DNA from: Gammaproteobacteria bacterium
GTDB taxonomy: Bacteria; Pseudomonadota; Gammaproteobacteria; UBA9214
DNA length: 14,219 nt
Assembly: GCA_029864225.1 (NCBI GenBank)
Contig: JAOTTU010000043.1
Coordinates: forward strand, 1 to 14,219
Direction: 5' to 3'
Shown: one piece after another, positions 7,462 to 13,390 of the stretch
Layout of the letters: each line of letters begins with the position of its first letter
Position numbering within the stretch: the stretch's first letter is position 1
Program-made: the position numbers and the translations under genes
The notes under the pieces: model-generated
Seen by the model: only the letters and a program-made list of their open reading frames with translations
Told to the model about the DNA's origin: nothing
Databases searched by the model: none

Positions 7462-8193
7462 TTATTCTGGGATATTATCTAGCATCAGTGGGGACATAGC
7501 CGATAAAAGGCTCTTGAACAGGTATTTATTGTCGGCCTCCTCCCGTGCCAGCAGCTGTTTCATGTGCGCACGCCGGGTTGGCATGCGGAAACAGGCGGGG
7601 CAATTGTCCCCGATGACCGGCAGCCCGGCCTGGCGGGCGAAGTCGCGCGTCTGGCGCTCGCGTACATAGACCAGCGGACGAATCACCCGCAAGTCTCCTG
7701 CATCGATTCGATAGTGTGCCTTCATGGTGCGGAGCTGGCCGGCATGAAAGGCCGACATCAGGAAGCTTTCAGCGAGGTCATCCAGGTGTTGTGCGAGTGC
7801 CAGGACCGTGTAACCCTCACGGCGCGCGACGCTGTACATGACCCCGCGCTTCATGCGTGCACACCAGCTGCAGTAGGAGTCCTTCTGCATATGTTCCAGG
7901 GCACGCTCCATGATGGGCTGTGCTTCATAATAATAGGGTACCGACAGGCTGGCGAGGTAGGGGCCCAGGGGTGAGAGGTCAAAATCCTCTACCATGGGAT
8001 CGACCGTGATCACTCCAATCTCGTAGCGAATCGGCGAATAGCGCTGCAGGCACAGGAGTACATGCAGCAGCGTCAGTGAGTCTTTGCCGCCGGAGAGCCC
8101 CAGCAGGATGCGATCGCCACTGCGAATCATGTCATAGTCGGCAATGGCGCGCCCGACGTGGCGCAGCAGGGACTTGGGTGGCGTGCTGTTCAT
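7462..8193 (-). CDS. TtcA-like PP-loop ATPase, putative tRNA thiolation enzyme
   Basis: Member of the TtcA/TilS PP-loop ATPase group. TtcA adenylates cytidine 32 of tRNA and replaces its oxygen with sulfur, using an iron-sulfur cluster. Of 243 residues, the PP-loop SGGKDS is at 34-39, the first cysteine pair CSWC is at 108-111 followed by ARMKRG as in TtcA, and HLDD at 136-139 corresponds to the HRDD of TtcA. The last cysteine site differs: it reads NCPACF at 197-202 where E. coli TtcA has CNLCG, and the carboxyl end is much shorter than in E. coli TtcA (311 residues). It is therefore either a divergent TtcA or a paralogue acting on another tRNA position or substrate. It is divergently placed from a rhodanese gene, a plausible sulfur donor. 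On the minus strand GGGG lies just before the ATG as a weak ribosome site. Confidence 0.85.
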   Translation of the reverse strand: MNSTPPKSLLRHVGRAIADYDMIRSGDRILLGLSGGKDSLTLLHVLLCLQRYSPIRYEIGVITVDPMVEDFDLSPLGPYLASLSVPYYYEAQPIMERALEHMQKDSYCSWCARMKRGVMYSVARREGYTVLALAQHLDDLAESFLMSAFHAGQLRTMKAHYRIDAGDLRVIRPLVYVRERQTRDFARQAGLPVIGDNCPACFRMPTRRAHMKQLLAREEADNKYLFKSLLSAMSPLMLDNIPE

Positions 8194-8222
8194 GGCCCCA
8201 CAGTACCGAAGTCAGCCAAATC

Positions 8223-8253
8223 ATGACAAGCCGTGAGGGCTGTGGTTTATACT
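8223..8253 (+). promoter_or_regulatory. Candidate sigma70 promoter for the rhodanese gene
   Basis: ATGACA at 8223-8228 and TATACT at 8248-8253 are separated by 19 bases, slightly longer than ideal. They lie in the 119-base divergent spacer between the PP-loop gene and the rhodanese. Transcription would start about 50 bases before the rhodanese ATG at 8313, which also argues against the longer reading frames upstream. Confidence 0.4.
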
Positions 8254-8312
8254 GCAAGTACCATCCCGGGCGGCATGCCGGTGGGAATGACCAGGACAAG
8301 GGGGCGGGTGCT

Positions 8313-8738
8313 ATGACAGTCGAAGTTCAATCAATCAGTCCGACGCAGGCGTGGGAGCTGATCGAGCGTGAACCCCGGGCCGTACTGATCGATGTGCGCT
8401 CGAGCATGGAATTTCTGTTTGTTGGCCATCCCCGGGGCAGTGTACACGTGGCCTGGATCGATGCCCCGGAATGGACTGTCAACCCGCATTTTGTTACCGA
8501 GGTACGCCAGGTCATGCTGGGTGGCATCGGCCTGGAGGAGCACGACAGGGATGCCCCTGTGGTGCTGATCTGCCGCAGCGGTAAACGTTCACTGGAGGCT
8601 GGCAAGCTATTGATTGAAAACGGTTTCAATGTGGTCTACAACATCGACGAAGGCTTCGAGGGGGAGCTGAATGAGCACCACCATCGCAGTAGCACGGGGG
8701 GCTGGCGTTACCACGGACTGCCCTGGGAGCAGTGCTAG
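8313..8738 (+). CDS. Single-domain rhodanese-like sulfurtransferase
   Basis: Sulfurtransferase of 141 residues that can carry sulfur as a cysteine persulfide. The rhodanese fold runs from residue 8 to about 125: VLIDVRSSMEF at 24-34, GHPRGSVHVAWID at 38-50, and the active-site loop CRSGKRS at 87-93 with Cys87. The loop has the six-residue length of sulfur-transferring rhodaneses. The carboxyl tail with EHHHRSSTGGWRYHGLPWEQC ends in a second cysteine (Cys141) and is a pattern I associate with a rhodanese group found in sulfur-oxidising and related bacteria. The frame is open far upstream, but the ATG at 8313 is chosen because it is preceded by a G-rich ribosome site (GGGGGCGGG) and begins right at the domain. 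There is no signal peptide, so the protein is cytoplasmic. Neighbours are a TtcA-like enzyme (divergent) and a DsrE2-like protein (downstream). Confidence 0.9.
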   Translation: MTVEVQSISPTQAWELIEREPRAVLIDVRSSMEFLFVGHPRGSVHVAWIDAPEWTVNPHFVTEVRQVMLGGIGLEEHDRDAPVVLICRSGKRSLEAGKLLIENGFNVVYNIDEGFEGELNEHHHRSSTGGWRYHGLPWEQC

Positions 8739-8746
8739 GGGCTAAA

Positions 8747-8775
8747 TTGACCATTGCAAAATAGTAAAATATAAT
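8747..8775 (+). promoter_or_regulatory. Near-consensus sigma70 promoter of the DsrE2-like gene
   Basis: TTGACC at 8747-8752 and a perfect TATAAT at 8770-8775 are separated by exactly 17 bases, which is 11 of 12 consensus positions at ideal spacing. It begins nine bases after the rhodanese stop codon. The predicted transcription start is near 8782, about 185 bases before the next gene. This is the best promoter in the window. Confidence 0.75.
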
Positions 8776-8797
8776 TATCTGCTCATATTTATTGAAA

Positions 8798-8872
8798 ATG
8801 CCATGTATTCATATGATGTTGTGCCACCTAATTCTAATGAACAGGCGCAACATCAAGAGGTCTATCCTTTAA
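8798..8872 (+). CDS. Possible 24-codon leader peptide
   Basis: A short open frame begins at an ATG at 8798 and ends at TAA 8870-8872. Six of its 24 residues are Met or Cys, with a His and Arg/Lys content that is also high. It spans the 12-base-pair hairpin in the leader of the DsrE2-like gene. There is no Shine-Dalgarno before it. The composition of AT-rich DNA makes a chance frame of this size likely, so this is recorded only as a possibility. Confidence 0.12.
   Translation: MPCIHMMLCHLILMNRRNIKRSIL
8814..8855 (+). repeat. 12-base-pair inverted repeat in the DsrE2-like leader
   Basis: TGATGTTGTGCC (8814-8825) pairs with GGCGCAACATCA (8844-8855) over 12 positions with one U-G wobble. The loop is 18 bases and AT-rich. 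No T-run follows, so it is not a standard intrinsic terminator. It lies about 32-74 bases into the predicted transcript. It could be an RNA stem-loop or a DNA operator with half-sites 30 bases apart. Confidence 0.7.
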
Positions 8873-8909
8873 AACAACTCTAGAAACTCATCCAGATTTA
8901 TTTTAAAGG
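8866..8909 (+). repeat. Second inverted repeat in the DsrE2-like leader
   Basis: CCTTTAAAA at 8866-8874 and TTTTAAAGG at 8901-8909 are perfect inverted copies of 9 bases with a 26-base spacer. The stem would be AT-rich and weaker than the first one. It does not overlap the first stem, so both could form together. Confidence 0.5.
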
Positions 8910-8966
8910 TTTTGAGAACTTCCACGGTGGCTGGTCACCCTGGGAGCAATTGCGAGGAGAATAACT

Positions 8967-9581
8967 ATGTCAACGACTGCCGAAGGTATGCAGGATAGTG
9001 CACAGCTGGATGCGTGGCTTGATAAGAAGCTGGATGAGCTGTTACCCAAGAAACTGGAAGAAATCGATGCAGCCAGAACGCCGAGCATGTCGATTATCGC
9101 CACCAAGGGCACCCTGGACTGGGCCTACCCGCCCTTCATCCTGGCATCAACTGCCGCTGCAATCGGCTGGGATGTAGAGATCTTTTTCACCTTCTACGGC
9201 CTGCTGCTGTTGAAGAAGGAGGTGACCGCCGATGTCAGTCCGCTGGGCAATCCGGCGATGCCAATGAAGATGCCGTTTGGTCCGAAGTGGTTTCAGGACT
9301 ATGAATGGCCCATGCCGAACCTGATCATGGCCGGTATTCCCGGATTCGAGAAGGTGGCCACTGGGCTGATGAAGAAGACCTTCAAGAACAAGGGCGTGGC
9401 CTCGATTGAAGAACTGCGCGAGTTGTGCCTCGAGGCGGATGTCAAGATGGTTGCCTGCCAGATGACGGTTGATGTGTTCGGCTTCGACAGCAATGATTTC
9501 ATCCCCGAGGTCACGGACTACGTCGGCGCGGTTTCATTCCTGCCGGTGGCACAGAAGTCCGATGTCTGCCTGTTTATCTGA
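8967..9581 (+). CDS. DsrE2-like (DsrE/DsrF/DrsH-like family) sulfur-carrier protein
   Basis: Protein of 204 residues of the DsrE/DsrF/DrsH-like family, closest by motif memory to DsrE2, which is encoded with rhodanese and TusA in many sulfur oxidisers and is thought to pass on persulfide sulfur. Visible marks: a charged, Lys/Glu/Leu-rich amino-terminal helix (12-36), the fold's first strand SIIATKGTLDWAYPP (42-56), a hydrophobic stretch with FFTFYGLLLL (73-82), GNPAMPM (94-100), MPNLIMAGIPG (116-126), and the strand and loop MVACQMTVDVFGF (161-173) with Cys164 at the expected active position. Other cysteines are 154 and 201. Whether 56-82 is membrane-associated is uncertain. The start is firm: AGGAG lies seven bases before the ATG. 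It has its own promoter, long leader and terminator, so it is probably monocistronic and well expressed. No tusA is next to it. The physiological sulfur acceptor is not known. Confidence 0.85.
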   Translation: MSTTAEGMQDSAQLDAWLDKKLDELLPKKLEEIDAARTPSMSIIATKGTLDWAYPPFILASTAAAIGWDVEIFFTFYGLLLLKKEVTADVSPLGNPAMPMKMPFGPKWFQDYEWPMPNLIMAGIPGFEKVATGLMKKTFKNKGVASIEELRELCLEADVKMVACQMTVDVFGFDSNDFIPEVTDYVGAVSFLPVAQKSDVCLFI

Positions 9582-9612
9582 TCGATAGCAGCCGGCAACT
9601 GTAATACCCGGA

Positions 9613-9636
9613 GGGCGTGCCTGGCACGCCCTTTTT
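9613..9636 (+). terminator. Intrinsic terminator after the DsrE2-like gene
   Basis: GGGCGTG (9613-9619) and CACGCCC (9625-9631) form a perfect GC-rich 7-base-pair stem with loop CCTGG, followed directly by TTTTT. The loop bases CC and GG can extend the stem. It ends the DsrE2-like transcript 32 bases after the stop codon. Confidence 0.92.
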
Positions 9637-9720
9637 ATTGCCTGCAGCCAAGCATCCTTCCCGGTGGATATTCGCGCGGGTCCCCCAGCGAGACTTGTAC
9701 ATGGCCCAGGCCAGCCTCTC

Positions 9721-9735
9721 GACCGGTTCCCGGTC
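9721..9735. repeat. Small perfect hairpin upstream of pip
   Basis: GACCGG and CCGGTC are separated by the three bases TTC, making a compact GC-rich stem-loop about 50 bases before the pip start. There is no T-run on either side. The remaining bases from 9637 to 9788 show no convincing promoter or gene. Confidence 0.35.
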
Positions 9736-9788
9736 TCACCTTCTCCTGTACATCGTCGTGAGGGGTATGAATGAGGTAAGCTTCGCCG

Positions 9789-10739
9789 ATGCGCCAGCTA
9801 TACACGCCAATCGAGCCCTATCAGACCCACACTTTGACGGTCAGCGAAGGCCATCGCCTATACGTGGAAGAGTGCGGGCGCCCGGACGGGCTGCCGGTGG
9901 TTTTCGTCCATGGCGGCCCCGGTTCGGGCTGCGAGCCCTGGCACCGGCAGTTCTTCAACCCCAAGATGTATCGCATTATCCTGTTTGACCAGCGCGGCTG
10001 CGGGCGCTCGGTTCCGCATGCCGAGCTGGCGGGGAACACCACAGGGAACCTGGTCGTGGACATGGAGACGATCCGCAGGGCACTCGGTGTCGAACGCTGG
10101 GTTGTGTTCGGTGGTTCATGGGGTTCAACACTGGGACTGGTCTATGCCGAGACCCATCCCGAGCGTGTGCTGGGCCTGATCCTGCGCGGCATCTTTCTGT
10201 GCCGGCCCCGGGACATCCACTGGTTCTACCAGGACGGCGCCTCTTATCTGCTGCCCGATTACTGGGAAGACTACCTTCAGACGATTCCACTGGAAGAGCA
10301 GGATGGCCTGGTGGCCGCCTATTACCGGCGCCTGACCGGGGACGATGATCTGGTGCGAATGGCGGCCGCCAAGGCCTGGTCCTTGTGGGAGGGGCGGGCC
10401 TCGACCCTGCTGCCCAAGGCGTCCGTGATAGACCACTTTGCCAACCCGCACACGGCGTTGAGCCTGGCGCGTATCGAATGCCATTATTTTATGAATGACA
10501 GTTTTCTCGAGCCGGACCAGATCCTGAACAATGCGGAGAAGTTGCAGGGGATACCCGGTGTCATTGTTCATGGGCGCTATGACGTGGTGTGCCCCGTCGA
10601 GCAGGCGTGGGCCTTGCACCGGGCATGGCCGGAATCGTACCTGCAGATCATCCCGGATGCCGGCCATTCCGCTACCGAGCCGGGTATCGTTGACGCCCTG
10701 ATGGCGGCGACCAACCAGTTTGCCCTGCGTTACCGGTGA
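9789..10739 (+). CDS. pip: Proline iminopeptidase (peptidase family S33)
   Basis: Cytoplasmic alpha/beta-hydrolase that removes amino-terminal proline from peptides. The 316 residues match the usual bacterial size. Visible marks: the start MRQLYTPIEPY is typical of the family, the oxyanion-hole motif HGGPGSG is at 41-47, DQRGCGRS is at 67-74, the nucleophile elbow GGSWGS carries Ser110, Asp265 lies in GRYDVVCP, and His293 lies in AGHSATEP, completing the Ser-Asp-His triad. The cap domain with WFYQDGASYLLPDYWEDY (145-162) is in place. An in-frame TAA at 9777-9779 closes the frame upstream, so 9789 is the first possible start. A GAGG ribosome site lies about 11 bases before. The stop codon overlaps the start of dtd by four bases. 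Confidence 0.95.
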   Translation: MRQLYTPIEPYQTHTLTVSEGHRLYVEECGRPDGLPVVFVHGGPGSGCEPWHRQFFNPKMYRIILFDQRGCGRSVPHAELAGNTTGNLVVDMETIRRALGVERWVVFGGSWGSTLGLVYAETHPERVLGLILRGIFLCRPRDIHWFYQDGASYLLPDYWEDYLQTIPLEEQDGLVAAYYRRLTGDDDLVRMAAAKAWSLWEGRASTLLPKASVIDHFANPHTALSLARIECHYFMNDSFLEPDQILNNAEKLQGIPGVIVHGRYDVVCPVEQAWALHRAWPESYLQIIPDAGHSATEPGIVDALMAATNQFALRYR

Positions 10740-11185
10740 TCGGTCTGTTGCAACGCGTGCAATCGGCCGCCGTGTCGGTGGCGGGAAAGCGTATTGCCGC
10801 GATCGGGCCGGGACTGCTGGTGCTGGTCGGTGTGCAGCGCGGTGACAGTCGGCACGAAGCGCGACGCCTGCTGGAGCGATTGCTGGGCTACCGGGTGTTC
10901 CCGGATGCCGATGGCAGGATGAACCTGTGTGTACAGGACAGCGGTGGCGGCCTGTTGCTGGTGCCGCAGTTTACCCTTGCCGCGGACACCCGCCGGGGCA
11001 TGCGCCCCAGCTTTACCCCGGCGGCCGATTCGGCGACCGGTGAGCAGCTGTTCACGCAACTGGTCGCCATGGCGGAGCAGCGGCATAGCCCGGTTTGTTG
11101 TGGCCGCTTTGGAGCCGATATGCAGGTGTCGCTCGTCAATGACGGTCCGGTGACCTTCTGGCTGGAGGTTGGACCACCCGCCTGA
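10736..11185 (+). CDS. dtd: D-aminoacyl-tRNA deacylase
   Basis: Homodimeric proofreading enzyme that hydrolyses D-amino acids, and glycine mischarged on tRNA(Ala), from tRNA. At 149 residues it is close to E. coli Dtd (145). It begins with a GTG that overlaps the pip stop (GTGA), and the first residues IGLLQRVQSAAVSV match the family's usual start, so the GTG is well supported. The first signature, SQFTL in most Dtd proteins, reads PQFTL at 77-81. The second, NDGPVTF at 135-141, holds the Gly-cisPro pair that reads the chirality of the substrate and is intact. The overlap with pip implies coupled translation. The link to peptidase and histidine genes is positional and not a pathway link. Confidence 0.95.
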   Translation: MIGLLQRVQSAAVSVAGKRIAAIGPGLLVLVGVQRGDSRHEARRLLERLLGYRVFPDADGRMNLCVQDSGGGLLLVPQFTLAADTRRGMRPSFTPAADSATGEQLFTQLVAMAEQRHSPVCCGRFGADMQVSLVNDGPVTFWLEVGPPA

Positions 11186-11209
11186 CGGGCTCACTTGCGC
11201 CATCATAAT
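11182..11209 (+). promoter_or_regulatory. Candidate promoter for the his genes
   Basis: CTGACG at 11182-11187 (overlapping the dtd stop codon) and CATAAT at 11204-11209 are separated by 16 bases. The predicted start leaves a leader of roughly 118 bases before hisB. The match is moderate. Confidence 0.35.
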
Positions 11210-11251
11210 TATCTGTATAGCCAGCAAATTAACCCCTGCCGATGTGTGGCT

Positions 11252-11305
11252 AGCGGTTCTCTCCGCTGCGGTTTTTCGATACGATTGCAGAAGGTGCAAG
11301 TTTTT
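11252..11305 (+). promoter_or_regulatory. Two weak stem-loops with T-runs in the hisB leader
   Basis: AGCGG/CCGCT (11252-11256 and 11263-11267) is followed four bases later by TTTTT at 11272-11276. TTGCA/TGCAA (11285-11289 and 11295-11299) is followed by TTTTT at 11301-11305. Each resembles a weak intrinsic terminator, and either could end dtd transcription or attenuate the his genes. No run of His codons in a short frame is visible, so the classic his attenuator is not supported. Confidence 0.3.
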
Positions 11306-11333
11306 AACGATTTTAAGGACGTGGTGGGCAGCT

Positions 11334-11927
11334 ATGGCGCAGCGTGAGGCAGCAGTCAGTCGGGAGACCCTCGAGACCCGGATCAAGGTGTCTCTGAACC
11401 TTGACGGGCAGGGTAAGGCTTCGTTTGACACCGGCCTGCCGTTCCTGGAGCACATGCTCAACCAGGTCGCGCGCCATGGCCTGATCGATCTCGACATTCA
11501 GGCAAGTGGCGACCTGCACATCGATGCACACCACACAGTCGAGGACATTGGTATCACCGTGGGTCAGGCTATGACACAGGCGCTGGCCGATAAGCGCGGT
11601 ATTCGTCGTTATGGGCATGCCTATGTGCCGCTGGACGAGGCGCTATCGCGGGTGGTCATCGATTTCTCAGGGCGTCCGGGCCTGGAATACCATGTTGTCT
11701 ACCCGCGTGCACGCGTGGGCGAGTTCGATGTCGACCTGTTGCACGAATTCTTCCAGGGTTTTGTCAATCATGCCCAGGTAACCCTGCACATCGATAGCCT
11801 GCGCGGCGATAACTCGCATCATATCGCGGAGACCATCTTCAAGGCCTTCGGGCGTGCCATGCGCATGGCGCTTGAGACCGATCCTGCGCTCGGGGATATT
11901 CTGCCTTCAACCAAAGGGAGTTTGTGA
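11334..11927 (+). CDS. hisB: Imidazoleglycerol-phosphate dehydratase
   Basis: Sixth step of histidine synthesis: dehydrates imidazoleglycerol phosphate to imidazoleacetol phosphate with two manganese ions per site. The 197 residues correspond to the dehydratase domain alone. The histidinol-phosphatase domain of the bifunctional E. coli HisB is absent, so that step must be encoded elsewhere. Metal-binding motifs are FLEHML (His40), DAHHTVED (His66, His67, Glu70) and SHHIAE (His162, His163). The carboxyl end LPSTKGSL is typical. The frame is open back into dtd, but the ATG at 11334 is chosen because the family sequence begins there and an earlier start would overlap dtd. AAGGA lies 14 bases before, a little far. 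hisH follows after 55 bases that include a terminator-like hairpin. Confidence 0.96.
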   Translation: MAQREAAVSRETLETRIKVSLNLDGQGKASFDTGLPFLEHMLNQVARHGLIDLDIQASGDLHIDAHHTVEDIGITVGQAMTQALADKRGIRRYGHAYVPLDEALSRVVIDFSGRPGLEYHVVYPRARVGEFDVDLLHEFFQGFVNHAQVTLHIDSLRGDNSHHIAETIFKAFGRAMRMALETDPALGDILPSTKGSL

Positions 11928-11943
11928 CCGATCCAGGACTTCA

Positions 11944-11965
11944 GGGCAGCGACTGCCCGGTTTTT
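11944..11965 (+). terminator. Terminator-like hairpin between hisB and hisH
   Basis: GGGCAG (11944-11949), loop CGA, CTGCCC (11953-11958), then GG and TTTTT (11961-11965). The stem is a perfect 6 base pairs, and the T-run begins after a two-base gap. It sits inside what looks like a single his operon, so it may be a partial terminator that lowers expression of hisH and later genes, or a stabilising stem. Confidence 0.45.
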
Positions 11966-11982
11966 GGCGCGTTTTCCTGATT

Positions 11983-12630
11983 ATGGCTTCCATCGCAATT
12001 ATCGATTACGGCATGGGGAATCTGCACTCCATGGCCAAGGCATTTGAGCACGTCGCCGGCAAGGACCGTGTACTGGTTACCAGTGACCATGCCACGATCC
12101 GGGCGGCTGATCGCGTGGTCTTTCCCGGTGTGGGCGCCATCCGCGACTGCATGGCGGAATTGCTGCGTTCCGGACTGGACCAGGTGATCCTTGAGACGGC
12201 CCGCTCAAAGCCGATGCTGGGCGTGTGTCTGGGTATGCAGGCGCTGCTGGATACCAGCGAGGAGAATCAGGGTACCGACTGTTTGGGCATCATTCCCGGT
12301 CGGGTGCTGCGTTTCCCCGCGGACCTCAGTGATGCGGGCAGTGACGTGCGCCTCAAGATCCCGCACATGGGCTGGAATCAGGTGGAACAGACGCGGGCGC
12401 ACCCACTGTGGCGGGGCATTCTGAGCGGCAGCCGTTTCTACTTCGTGCACAGCTACTACACAGCGCCGCGGGTGGATGCCGATGTGGCGGCCACCACACC
12501 CTACGGGATTGATTTCGCGTCCGTTATCGCGCGTGATAATGTGTTTGCAGTGCAGTTTCACCCGGAGAAAAGCCAGCATGAAGGCCTGGCCCTATTGTCT
12601 AATTTTATCGGTTGGGACGGAGAATCTTGA
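11983..12630 (+). CDS. hisH: Imidazole glycerol phosphate synthase, glutaminase subunit
   Basis: Class I glutamine amidotransferase that hydrolyses glutamine and feeds ammonia to HisF. It has 215 residues. The start MASIAIIDYGMGNLHS is the canonical HisH opening. The triad is complete: Cys82 in GVCLGMQ, His193 in FAVQFHPEKS, and Glu195. The FPGVGA loop is at 47-52, and HMGWN at 128-132 and YFVHSYY at 153-159 are the usual HisH motifs. The frame continues upstream into hisB, but the ATG at 11983 directly precedes the first beta strand. No Shine-Dalgarno is visible before it. hisA starts three bases after the stop. It forms a complex with the HisF encoded two genes on. Confidence 0.96.
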   Translation: MASIAIIDYGMGNLHSMAKAFEHVAGKDRVLVTSDHATIRAADRVVFPGVGAIRDCMAELLRSGLDQVILETARSKPMLGVCLGMQALLDTSEENQGTDCLGIIPGRVLRFPADLSDAGSDVRLKIPHMGWNQVEQTRAHPLWRGILSGSRFYFVHSYYTAPRVDADVAATTPYGIDFASVIARDNVFAVQFHPEKSQHEGLALLSNFIGWDGES

Positions 12631-12633
12631 GCC

Positions 12634-13377
12634 ATGTTGCTGATACCAGCGATTGATCTGAAGGATGGCAAGTGTGTCCGGCTGCGCCAGGGCAGGATGG
12701 AAGACGAGACCGTGTTCGGCGACGATCCGGTGGAAGTCGCCCGGCGCTGGGTCGATGCGGGTGCGCGCCGCCTGCACATGGTGGACCTGAACGGCGCCTT
12801 TGCCGGTAAACCCGTCAATGCCGCTGTCATCAAGGCGGTCGCCGAGGCCTTTCCGGACCTGCCGATCCAGGTGGGTGGCGGCATCCGTGACGAGGATACC
12901 GTGCAGGCCTATCTCGATGCCGGTGTGCAGTACGCCATCATCGGGACCAAGGCGGTGAGTGCGCCGCATTTCGTCAACGACCTGTGCCTGGAGTTCCCCG
13001 GTCATATCATCGTCGGGCTGGATGCAAAGGACGGCAAGGTGGCGATCGATGGCTGGTCCAAGCTGTCCCATCATTCGGCCATCGACATGGCGCAGCGCTT
13101 TGAACACGACGGGGTCGAGGCCATCGTCTTCACCGACATCGGTCGTGACGGCATGATGAGTGGTGTGAACGTGGATTCAACCGTTGAGCTTGCCCGGGCC
13201 ATCCATATCCCGGTGATTGCCTCGGGCGGGATCACCAATATCGATGACATCCGTGCCCTGTGTGAGGTGGCGGATGAAGGCATCATGGGTGCCATTACCG
13301 GTCGCGCGCTTTACGAAGGAACTCTGGACCTGGCCGAGGCCCAGCAGCTCGCGGACGAGCTGTGCGCGACCGAGTGA
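12634..13377 (+). CDS. hisA: ProFAR isomerase (5-ProFAR to PRFAR)
   Basis: Fourth step of histidine synthesis: Amadori rearrangement of ProFAR to PRFAR, the substrate of HisHF. It is a TIM barrel of 247 residues, the usual length. The catalytic pair is Asp8 (LLIPAIDLKDGKCVRL) and Asp130 (VGLDAKDG). The phosphate-binding loops are QVGGGIRD (79-86) and the ASGGITN motif in the second half. TDIGRDGMMSG lies in the second half-barrel, as expected for HisA. GGAG about 11 bases before the ATG is a plausible ribosome site. The three-base gap to hisH and the 13-base gap to hisF indicate one transcript. Confidence 0.97.
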   Translation: MLLIPAIDLKDGKCVRLRQGRMEDETVFGDDPVEVARRWVDAGARRLHMVDLNGAFAGKPVNAAVIKAVAEAFPDLPIQVGGGIRDEDTVQAYLDAGVQYAIIGTKAVSAPHFVNDLCLEFPGHIIVGLDAKDGKVAIDGWSKLSHHSAIDMAQRFEHDGVEAIVFTDIGRDGMMSGVNVDSTVELARAIHIPVIASGGITNIDDIRALCEVADEGIMGAITGRALYEGTLDLAEAQQLADELCATE

Positions 13378-13390
13378 CGGGTTGACTGCC

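Larger units (their letters stand above)
8782..8966 (+). promoter_or_regulatory. Long structured 5' leader of the DsrE2-like gene
   Basis: If transcription starts from the TATAAT box just upstream, the mRNA has an untranslated leader of about 185 bases. It holds a 12-base-pair stem (8814-8855), a second 9-base-pair dyad (8866-8909), a small GGTG/CACC stem (8926-8939), the palindrome GCAATTGC (8946-8953) and the Shine-Dalgarno AGGAG (8955-8959). I do not recognise a known riboswitch class. The stems could stabilise the mRNA, bind a regulator or control translation. Confidence 0.45.

Noticed and set aside
8076..8312. Longer amino terminus for the rhodanese, reaching into the divergent PP-loop gene
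   Set aside because: The extra residues are Arg/Cys-rich and unlike any rhodanese. The ATG at 8313 has a G-rich ribosome site and begins at the domain.
9694..9753. Repeated word TGTACAT upstream of pip
   Set aside because: Only two short copies with unequal flanks, so too little to call a regulatory repeat.
9617..9988. Possible extra gene between the DsrE2-like gene and pip
   Set aside because: The frame starts inside the intrinsic terminator, overlaps pip for more than half its length, and resembles no known protein.
11169..11333. Longer amino terminus for HisB overlapping dtd
   Set aside because: HisB homologues start near the ATG at 11334, and the upstream part overlaps dtd and covers the likely promoter.
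11210..11333. His-leader attenuator with a run of histidine codons
   Set aside because: No short frame with consecutive CAT/CAC codons is present. Only weak stem-loops with T-runs are seen.
11854..11982. Longer amino terminus for HisH overlapping hisB
   Set aside because: The canonical HisH opening begins at 11983, and the upstream part covers a terminator-like hairpin.
13217..13390. Longer amino terminus for HisF overlapping hisA
   Set aside because: The HisF family sequence starts at the ATG at 13391, and the upstream part is an off-frame reading of hisA.
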